Shown here: positions 6,822 to 12,374 of the stretch, piece by piece
Layout: each line of letters starts with the position of its first letter
How positions within the stretch are numbered: position 1 is the first letter of the stretch
NCBI GenBank assembly: GCA_002455255.1
Contig: DKKL01000023.1
Span: 517 to 12,890 of the forward strand
Source: Candidatus Tepidiaquacellales bacterium UBA6667
Lineage (GTDB): Bacteria; Bacteroidota; Ignavibacteria; Tepidaquicellales; Tepidaquicellaceae
Reading direction: 5' to 3'
DNA: 12,374 nucleotides
Made by a program: the position numbers and the translations under genes
The notes under the pieces: generated by a model
Database searches by the model: none
Seen by the model: the letters and a program-made list of their open reading frames with translations, nothing else
Told to the model about the DNA's origin: nothing

Positions 6822-7185
6822 TGTCATTCTAAGCGAAGCGAAGAATCTAAAAAAAGTCCCCCTTTGGAGGGGGATTTAGGGGGAGGATAAAAAAACATTG
6901 TCATTCTGCCAGCCCCTACTGAGAAAGAACTAAGCAACTTGTCATTCTGATCGCAGCGAAGAATCTAAAAAAAGTCCCCCTTTGGTTGCCTGTCCCTGCC
7001 TGTCCCGATGCTTCGGGAACTTGTCGGGAGAGGATTTAGGGGGAGGATAAAATTTTATACAATTATAATTGAACTTCAACATCGGAATAATACTAACAGT
7101 AACCAATTTATTCAATTCGTGTAATTAGTAAATTTAGTGTTAATTCGTGTTGAATTAATCCCACCCCCCAGCGAAAAACCAATTC
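6822..7185 (+). repeat. Composite intergenic repeat, copy 2 (modules A-B-C-A'-B-D)
   Basis: This is colinear with 3149-3583: A (6822-6847, TCTAAGC instead of TCTGAGC); B without insert (6856-6888); C (6899-6939, CCAGCCCCTACTGAGAAAG); an A variant (6940-6965) whose GCGAAGC core is altered to TCGCAGC; B with a 43-nt insert (6974-7048); an AT-rich spacer; and D (7097-~7185). It follows the terminator at 6771-6798 and precedes the symporter gene. Here it reads in the same direction as the flanking genes; copy 1 lies antisense to its neighbours. Confidence 0.85.
6974..7048 (+). repeat. Module B with a hairpin nested inside an inserted hairpin
   Basis: The loop segment 6986-7028 corresponds to the 22-nt insert seen at 3195-3216 but is itself split by 21 bases (6997-7017, TGCCTGTCCCGA-TGCT-TCGGG). 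The inner segment matches the outer insert except for its four loop bases (TGCT versus CTTG). Confidence 0.75.
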
Positions 7186-7288
7186 TTCATACCCACATTA
7201 ATCAATTCTCAAATATGCACTCAATAATAACATTATAATTTTCCTATATTTTGCTATTTTAAAACTTACAATTTCTCAATCGTATTTA
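7186..7288. other. Upstream region of the symporter gene
   Basis: This AT-rich stretch separates the composite repeat from the symporter ATG. CTATATTTTG near 7243-7252 resembles a -7 element but the spacing is one base off TAnnTTTG. No Shine-Dalgarno is seen. Nothing else is recognised. Confidence 0.3.
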
Positions 7289-8752
7289 ATGGCTCCTGAA
7301 ATAATTCTAATTTGTATTGTTGTATATTTCGCTATCTTGCTCTCAATCTCTTATGTTACAGGGAAAAAAGCTGATAGCAGAGCTTACTTCATCGGAAATA
7401 AACAATCCCCGTGGTATCTTGTGGCATTCGGATTAATAGGGGATTCACTCTCCGGTGTTACTTTTATTTCTGTCCCCGGTGCCGTAGGAAATGATAAATT
7501 TTCTTACATTCAAATTGTTCTCGGGTATCTCTTAGGTTATTACGTTATCGCAAAAATTCTGCTTCCTATGTATTACCGATTAAATCTCGTTTCTATATAT
7601 TCTTACCTCTGTCAAAGATTTGGCTCTACTTCAGAAAAAACCGGTTCTTTTTTCTTTCTTATCTCTCGGCTTATAGGTGCTGCCTTTCGTCTCTATATTT
7701 CAGTTGCTGTTTTGCAAATTTTTATTTTTGATAAATGGGGAGTCCCATTCTGGCTGACTTCCTCTATTATTATAATTTTAATTCTCATTTATACTTACAA
7801 AGGTGGTATCAAAACTCTCGTATGGACTGATTCAGTTCAATCCGGATTTCTTCTCTTAGGTGTTATTCTTTCTATAATCGTTATTGCAAGTTCTTTGAAC
7901 TTGGGATTTTTTGAAATGTTTTCAACTATCAAAGACTCGCAATATTCTCAAATTTTCTTTTGGGATTGGCAGGAAAAGAATTTTTTCTTTAAGCAATTTT
8001 TAAGCGGTGCTTTTATCGCAATCGTTATGACCGGTCTTGACCAGAATATGATGCAAAAAACTTTATCGGTAAAATCTCTTCCTGAAGCTCAAAAAAATAT
8101 TTATTCTTACAGCATTATAAGTGTAGTCGTAAATATATTCTTTGTTTCTCTCGGTGCTTTGCTTTTTATCTTTGCAACTACTAAAGGTATTCAAATCCCA
8201 GCTAAAACGGATGAACTTTTCCCAATGCTCGCACTTAATGAACTCGGGATCTTTGCCGCAATTGCATTCATTCTTGGTATCACTGCTGCAACTTTTTCAT
8301 CTGCCGACTCAGTTTTGACAACTCTTACTACATCTTTTTGTATAGACTTCTTAAAAATTAATAGTAATGATGAATCCCAAAAACAAAAAAGAACTCGTCA
8401 TTTAGTTCACATTTCTTTTGCTGTCATATTGCTTGCCATAATTATAATTTTTAGAGAAATTAATAATTCTGCCGTAATAACCGCTGTCTTCACAGTCGCT
8501 GGTTATACTTATGGTCCTCTTCTCGGTTTATTCGCTTTTGGTATGTTCACTAAAATTAATATTAAAGATAAATTTGTTTGGCTCGTTTGCTTAATCTCTC
8601 CAATTCTCTGTTATATATTAAATTTATATTCAACAATCTTGCTCGGTGGTTATAAATTCGGTTTTGAAATCCTTCTTCTCAATGGATTATTAACTTTCCT
8701 CGGATTATATATCCTAAAAATCCGAAATCCTAACAAATTACAAAATACATAA
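7289..8752 (+). CDS. Sodium:solute symporter (SSS/SLC5-type family)
   Basis: The product has 487 residues, the usual length for the family, with about 13 hydrophobic segments from residue 4 to the C-terminus. It should sit in the inner membrane and couple Na+ entry to solute uptake. Family hallmarks are ADSRAYFIGNKQSPWYLVAFG after TM1, GDSLSGVTFISVPGAVG in TM2 (Asp52 probably equals the Na+-site Asp55 of PutP), SRLIGAAFRLYISVAVLQ, a YTYKGGIKTLVWTDSVQ loop typical of SSS members, and ITAATFSSADSVLTTLTT, where Ser337-Ser338 fall at the conserved Na2-site serines. The substrate cannot be told; sugars, sialic acid, proline, pantothenate and others occur in the family. Flanking genes give no hint, since no glycosidase or kinase lies nearby. 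The ATG is the first plausible start and no Shine-Dalgarno precedes it. No terminator follows it. Confidence 0.93.
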   Translation: MAPEIILICIVVYFAILLSISYVTGKKADSRAYFIGNKQSPWYLVAFGLIGDSLSGVTFISVPGAVGNDKFSYIQIVLGYLLGYYVIAKILLPMYYRLNLVSIYSYLCQRFGSTSEKTGSFFFLISRLIGAAFRLYISVAVLQIFIFDKWGVPFWLTSSIIIILILIYTYKGGIKTLVWTDSVQSGFLLLGVILSIIVIASSLNLGFFEMFSTIKDSQYSQIFFWDWQEKNFFFKQFLSGAFIAIVMTGLDQNMMQKTLSVKSLPEAQKNIYSYSIISVVVNIFFVSLGALLFIFATTKGIQIPAKTDELFPMLALNELGIFAAIAFILGITAATFSSADSVLTTLTTSFCIDFLKINSNDESQKQKRTRHLVHISFAVILLAIIIIFREINNSAVITAVFTVAGYTYGPLLGLFAFGMFTKINIKDKFVWLVCLISPILCYILNLYSTILLGGYKFGFEILLLNGLLTFLGLYILKIRNPNKLQNT

Positions 8753-8797
8753 AAAAGAGTTAATTTACTCACGTATAGCATTATTATTGTTGAATTT

Positions 8798-8805
8798 TAG
8801 ATTTG
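8798..8805 (+). promoter_or_regulatory. Candidate -7 element for the 422-residue propeller gene
   Basis: TAGATTTG matches TAnnTTTG and would give a leader of about 45-50 nt before the ATG at 8859. No clear TTTG at -33 was found, so the call is weak. It would make this gene transcriptionally separate from the symporter. Confidence 0.3.
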
Positions 8806-8858
8806 AATGATATAACTTTACTTATAAAATCTATTGCTCTAATCTTAAACTTAAGTTT

Positions 8859-10127
8859 ATGAAAAAATTACTACTTTCATTACTTCTTTTTGTAGTTGTA
8901 AACTATTCTTCTGCCCAATGGTCATCGGGTAACACAAACTTCCCATATTCATTGTTCGATGTTAGTTTTTTTACACCTAATATGGGCTTCGCAGTTGGTG
9001 AGCAGGGTTCCATTTTAAAAACTACTGACTTCGGTCAGAGTTGGAATGTCGTTTTAAATGTTCCCGGCAAATGGTTCACCTCAGTGCATCACTTTTCACC
9101 GGTTAGTATAATTGCTTGTGGAAGTTATGGAGCAGTTTACCTGTCTCAAGATGAAGGCAATACATGGGTTGAAAATAGTTTTCCGGATTTTACTAAACAT
9201 CTTCGAAGTATTAAACTCGGACCTGATGGTCGTGTTTGGACGGTTGGTTTTGATGGTGCTTTTTATATTTCCCCTGCCCCTAATGTTTGGTTTCCTCCGA
9301 TTACACAAATTCCGTTCACAATGCATAGTATAGATTTTTCCACACAGTATATATTTAACAACACTGCAATAATTGCTGCAACCGATGGAAGAGTATATAG
9401 AACTTCTAATGCCGGTGTGAATTGGCAATATATTAATTTAAATCAATATGGTATATATGATTATTTAAATGCAGTTAAGTTTCTAACTTCTGATATTGCT
9501 ATTATTGTTGGTAATAACGGTAGAATTTTAAAAACTACAAATGCAGGACTTACTTGGGAAATCAAAAATCATATGTTAACTACTGAACATCTCCGTGATG
9601 TTGATGCTGTATTCACTGTCGGAACTCATACTGTAGTTGCTGTTGGAGATAATGGCACTATCATAAGGTCAGCTGATGATGGTGAAACTTGGAGTCTTCA
9701 AACGATGATGCCTGCTACAACTCGTCATCTTTATGGTGTTTCTCTTCCTAATCCTCATGCCGGTTATATCGTTGGAGAAATTGGAACTGAAGCTACAGCA
9801 GCTCTCTTTATGAGCTCAACTTTTGGTGCTGTTAATATTTCAAATACGTCTTCTAATGTACCTGATAAATATGAGCTTTCTCAAAATTATCCGAATCCAT
9901 TTAATCCGGAAACAAAAATAAAATTTTCTGTTATGAATTCTGAGTTTGTCAGATTATCAGTTTTTGATATGCTCGGTAGAGAAGTTAAAATTTTGGTTAA
10001 TGAAAACTTAAACCCCGGTCAGTATGAATTTACTTTTAATGGTTCTGAATTAAATTCCGGTACTTATTTCTATAAATTAACAGCCGGATCCTTCACTCAA
10101 ACCAAAAAAATGTTACTCGTAAAATAA
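8859..10127 (+). CDS. Secreted YCF48/BNR-like beta-propeller with T9SS type A sorting domain
   Basis: The product has 422 residues. A textbook signal peptide (MKKLLLSLLLFVVVNYSSAQ, cleavage before W21) starts it. Residues ~22-325 form a propeller with five Asp-box-like turns: TTDFGQSWN, SQDEGNTWV, TSNAGVNWQ, TTNAGLTWE and SADDGETWS. Each follows a strand ending in a VGxxGxILKT-type motif (VGEQGSILKT, VGNNGRILKT, VGDNGTIIRS). The final ~85 residues are a T9SS sorting domain (SQNYPNPFNPETKIKF, VFDMLGREV, GTYFYKL, ending KKMLLVK). It has the same propeller class and tail as the 949-residue protein but lacks the Fn3 and middle modules. Expected to cross the outer membrane via T9SS; ligand or activity unknown. 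A perfect terminator follows, so it is probably a single-gene transcript. Confidence 0.93.
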   Translation: MKKLLLSLLLFVVVNYSSAQWSSGNTNFPYSLFDVSFFTPNMGFAVGEQGSILKTTDFGQSWNVVLNVPGKWFTSVHHFSPVSIIACGSYGAVYLSQDEGNTWVENSFPDFTKHLRSIKLGPDGRVWTVGFDGAFYISPAPNVWFPPITQIPFTMHSIDFSTQYIFNNTAIIAATDGRVYRTSNAGVNWQYINLNQYGIYDYLNAVKFLTSDIAIIVGNNGRILKTTNAGLTWEIKNHMLTTEHLRDVDAVFTVGTHTVVAVGDNGTIIRSADDGETWSLQTMMPATTRHLYGVSLPNPHAGYIVGEIGTEATAALFMSSTFGAVNISNTSSNVPDKYELSQNYPNPFNPETKIKFSVMNSEFVRLSVFDMLGREVKILVNENLNPGQYEFTFNGSELNSGTYFYKLTAGSFTQTKKMLLVK

Positions 10128-10136
10128 TTTTTTAAT

Positions 10137-10167
10137 AGCAGATCCGAGATAATCGGATCTGCTTTTT
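10137..10167 (+). terminator. Intrinsic terminator of the 422-residue propeller gene
   Basis: AGCAGATCCGA (10137-10147) and TCGGATCTGCT (10153-10163) form a perfect 11-bp stem with a GATAA loop and a run of five T (10163-10167), starting 10 bp after the stop codon. Confidence 0.94.
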
Positions 10168-10213
10168 AATTCCGCCCTTTCCTTAGATATTAAAAAATAA
10201 TTATTATTAGATT

Positions 10214-10221
10214 TATTTTTG
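10214..10221 (+). promoter_or_regulatory. Candidate -7 element for the kelch-like gene
   Basis: TATTTTTG matches TAnnTTTG and lies 39 bp before the ATG at 10261, downstream of the preceding terminator. No TTTG -33 partner is evident. Confidence 0.3.
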
Positions 10222-10260
10222 TAGAATTATTTTTAATTTTATAAAAATATAAAACTCTAT

Positions 10261-11967
10261 ATGAAAATAATATTCCTCTCTCTGTTTATCATTGCTTTAT
10301 TTCTTTTCTCAAATTACAATAACGCTGTTTCTCAACAAACTGTATCTTTTAATGTTGAAATTGAAACCTTTCAAAGAGTTAATGCTCCCGGCTTGCAGTC
10401 TTATGAATTTGCTCAGTTAAATGGAAGATGGCTTTTAATCGGTGGAAGAACAAATGGTTTGCATAATTTTCCTTCTCCGCCTGATAACTCAGCGTTTCCT
10501 ACTGCCTTTGCAAATAAATTTATGATAGTGTATGACCCGGTTTCCGATACTCAATGGTCAAGAAATATGTATTTGGATTTACCTATGAATATTGCTGATC
10601 AGTTGAGATCTACAAATATGCAATCTTTTGTTAATGGAAATACTATGTATATAGTAGGTGGATATGGAAAAGATTCTGCTATTAGTGTAGGTGGTAGAGA
10701 TTCTATGATTACTTTCCCTCGTTTAACTGCTGTTAATATTTCCGGGATAATGAATGCTATTGTTAACGGTACTACTATTGCTCCGTTCGTCCGTTCAATA
10801 ATTGATACAAATTTAGCTGTTACAGGTGGCTCACTTGAAAAACTTGGTGATACTTATGTACTTAGCGTAGGACATAAATTCACCGGTAGATATGGGTTTA
10901 CTCAGTCAGGACAAAGTGGTGTACAGGTTTATACTGATGAAGTTAGAAAATTCAATATAATTGATAATGGTGTAAATCTATCAATCGCAAATTTTTCAGC
11001 AGTAAATAATCCTGCAATCTTACACAGAAGAGATTTAAATGTTGTTAATGTAATTAATTCTTTAGGAGTACCTGAATTAAGAATTTATGGCGGTGTATTC
11101 ACTAAAGATGAATCAACCTGGAATAATCCCGTAAATATCTCGTTATCATCAGTAACACAGGATAATAGTTTCTCACAAAGATTTTCTCATTATGAATGTG
11201 GAAATATAGGAATTTACGATTCTGTTAATAATCGTATGAGTAATGTATTTTTTGGTGGAATAAGTTTATATACTGTAGATACGAACACTAATATTCCTTA
11301 CATAGATACTGCCGGTTGTAATGGTCCTTGCGTTCCTTTTATAAATTTGATTTCTGTAATTACTAAATTCGGAAATAATACTTACAAAGATTCTTTATTG
11401 CCTATAAGAATTCCACAAAATCAATATCTCGGCTCTGAAATGGAATTTATTGTTGACCAATCTGTTCCAATGTATGAAAATTCTGTAATCAAATTAAACT
11501 CATTGAATAACAGAACATTTGTTGGTCATCTTTACGGAGGTATTGATGCAACTGAAGCACCATCTACTAATCCATTTACTCATCAAATGTATGACCCTTC
11601 TAAAAGGGGCAGAGGAACCGGAACTACTGCATCAAATAAAATTTTTAAAGTTTATATAACACCCGGTGTTGTATCTGTTAACAACATAAGTAATGTTGTT
11701 CCTGAAAAATTTTCTTTGTATCAAAATTATCCAAACCCATTCAATCCGGTTACCAAAATTAGATTTGATATTGCTAAACCGGGTTTTGTAAAAGTTAATA
11801 TCTATGATATTTCAGGTAAACTTGTGAATTCTCTCGTAAATCAGAATCTAAATGTTGGTACTTATGAAACTATTTTTAATGGGAATAATATCGCCAGCGG
11901 TGTGTACTATTATACTATTCAGGTAAATGATTACTCTGAAACGAAAAAAATGATTTTGATGAAATAA
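10261..11967 (+). CDS. Secreted kelch-like beta-propeller protein with T9SS type A sorting domain
   Basis: The product has 568 residues. The signal peptide spans residues 1 to ~25 (KIIFLSLFIIALFLF, cleavage near VSQ-Q). Two kelch-like strands are clear near the start: FAQLNGRWLLIGGRTNGLH (~50-70) and FVNGNTMYIVGGYGKD (~121-137). Later ones (LRIYGGVFTKDESTWN, NVFFGGISLY, FVGHLYGGID) fit a propeller of 6-7 blades. This region also carries a VDTAGCNGPC-type cysteine pair. The last ~88 residues are a T9SS sorting domain (YQNYPNPFNPVTKIRF, IYDISGKLVNSLV, GVYYYTIQ, ending KKMILMK). The expected location is the cell surface or the medium. No catalytic motif is recognised, so no enzymatic function is claimed. 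The gene stands alone between two terminators. Confidence 0.9.
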   Translation: MKIIFLSLFIIALFLFSNYNNAVSQQTVSFNVEIETFQRVNAPGLQSYEFAQLNGRWLLIGGRTNGLHNFPSPPDNSAFPTAFANKFMIVYDPVSDTQWSRNMYLDLPMNIADQLRSTNMQSFVNGNTMYIVGGYGKDSAISVGGRDSMITFPRLTAVNISGIMNAIVNGTTIAPFVRSIIDTNLAVTGGSLEKLGDTYVLSVGHKFTGRYGFTQSGQSGVQVYTDEVRKFNIIDNGVNLSIANFSAVNNPAILHRRDLNVVNVINSLGVPELRIYGGVFTKDESTWNNPVNISLSSVTQDNSFSQRFSHYECGNIGIYDSVNNRMSNVFFGGISLYTVDTNTNIPYIDTAGCNGPCVPFINLISVITKFGNNTYKDSLLPIRIPQNQYLGSEMEFIVDQSVPMYENSVIKLNSLNNRTFVGHLYGGIDATEAPSTNPFTHQMYDPSKRGRGTGTTASNKIFKVYITPGVVSVNNISNVVPEKFSLYQNYPNPFNPVTKIRFDIAKPGFVKVNIYDISGKLVNSLVNQNLNVGTYETIFNGNNIASGVYYYTIQVNDYSETKKMILMK

Positions 11968-11997
11968 TTAATTCATCACAGATTTTTTTTAAAATAG

Positions 11998-12023
11998 AAA
12001 AGGGGATTTATATCCCCTTTTTT
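11998..12023 (+). terminator. Intrinsic terminator of the kelch-like gene, probably bidirectional
   Basis: AAAAGGGGAT (11998-12007) and ATCCCCTTTT (12012-12021) form a perfect 10-bp stem around TTAT, followed by further T. On the minus strand it also ends in a T-rich run (TTTTCTATTTT), so it could terminate the convergent stress-protein gene whose stop is at 12038-12040. Confidence 0.93.
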
Positions 12024-12037
12024 ATTTTTATTAATTT

Positions 12038-12374
12038 TTAATGTAATACTAACAAAGGAATTTTTGTATGACAGGCAATTTTTTTGGTTAAACTTTTGTC
12101 AAAAATTAAATTTAAAAATCCTTTTCTTCTGTATGTTACCATTGCTATCATATCAATCTTATTTTGCTTTTCGTATTTTGTAAGCGTATCATTGAAATCT
12201 TCACCTGTAATCCTTTTAAAAGTAATGTTTCTAAATTTATGTTTTGATTTTATTTTTTGACCGTAAAAATTTATTTTATAATTTTCTAATGCTTCTTCCA
12301 GCTCCGGTTCTGAATAGTGAACCAATTCTACACTTGCCGCAATAGCATCAGAAATATTTTTTAATTGTTTAAGT
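12038..12374 (-). CDS. Universal stress protein (UspA family), C-terminal part, truncated by the window edge
   Basis: About 111 codons are visible. The reading frame stays open to the window edge (LKQLKNISDAIAASVELVHYSEPE...), so a start at the TTG near 12325 is very unlikely. The end shows the Usp C-terminal signature: KIDMIAMVTYRRKGFLNLIFDKSLTKKIACHTKIPLLVLH, equivalent to the family's D-x-I-x-M-G-x-x-x-R-x-G...S...K...PV-L-V pattern. The usual nucleotide-binding G-x2-G-x9-G(S/T) is changed to TYRRKGFLNLIFDKS: the first Gly is Thr and the last Gly is Asp, so ATP binding is doubtful. Usp proteins are cytoplasmic stress-response proteins. In this phylum two-domain forms of about 270-280 residues are common, and this could be the second domain. 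It is convergent with the kelch-like gene. Confidence 0.8.
   Translation of the reverse strand, partial: LKQLKNISDAIAASVELVHYSEPELEEALENYKINFYGQKIKSKHKFRNITFKRITGEDFNDTLTKYEKQNKIDMIAMVTYRRKGFLNLIFDKSLTKKIACHTKIPLLVLH

Noticed and set aside
6663..6890. Small plus-strand reading frame ending in a CHSKRSEESKKSPPLEGDLGGG-like peptide
   Set aside because: It overlaps the end of a real gene in another frame, runs through a strong terminator and reads the intergenic repeat. Such peptides are a common artefact of translating these repeats.
8757..8770. Hairpin after the symporter as a terminator
   Set aside because: Stem of only four base pairs and no T-run follows.
9096..9428. 110-codon minus-strand frame within the 422-residue gene
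   Set aside because: Antisense shadow of a propeller gene with clear Asp-box repeats in the plus frame.
12323..12325. TTG as the start of the universal stress protein
   Set aside because: The frame continues open to the window edge and the upstream residues fit a Usp helix-strand, so the gene is truncated by the window.

Overview
The window looks like chromosomal DNA from a low-GC member of the Bacteroidota/Chlorobi (FCB) group, most likely an Ignavibacteria-type bacterium (Ignavibacteriota). Three predicted secreted proteins end in a type IX secretion (T9SS) type A sorting domain with the QNYPNPFNPxTKIxF signature common in that lineage. Start codons are preceded by A/T-rich sequence without Shine-Dalgarno motifs, and several TAnnTTTG-like promoter elements are present. 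Both agree with this placement, but the lineage is an inference from sequence style and no rRNA is present.

Layout: (1) 58-2907, minus: a large secreted beta-propeller/Fn3 protein with a T9SS tail. (2) 2908-3626: a gene-free stretch holding a composite intergenic repeat (tandem 41-bp units, GC-rich nested hairpins, and a terminal AT-rich module). (3) 3627-5105, minus: a helical protein of unknown function. (4) 5106-5419: a divergent intergenic region with candidate promoters both ways and a structured leader in front of the next gene. (5) 5420-6739, plus: a probable cell-surface protein with a C-terminal YfaP/DUF2135-like domain, ending in a clear intrinsic terminator. (6) 6740-7288: a second, colinear copy of the composite repeat. 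(7) 7289-8752, plus: a sodium:solute symporter. (8) 8859-10127, plus: a second YCF48/BNR-like propeller with a T9SS tail, followed by a perfect terminator. (9) 10261-11967, plus: a kelch-like secreted protein with a T9SS tail. It is followed by a terminator that may be bidirectional and is shared with (10) 12038-12374, minus: the 3' part of a universal stress protein gene cut by the window edge.

No obvious operon or pathway ties the genes together; most have their own promoter or terminator signals. The shared theme is the cell envelope: three T9SS cargo proteins, one putative surface (lipo)protein and one inner-membrane transporter. The most unusual material is non-coding. The two composite repeats carry the same modules in the same order, and small hairpin modules sit inside the loops of larger hairpins. 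Between 5253 and 5400 there is a leader with two stems, a possible competing pairing, and a terminator-like end just before a start codon. No transposase, CRISPR array, tRNA or rRNA was seen.
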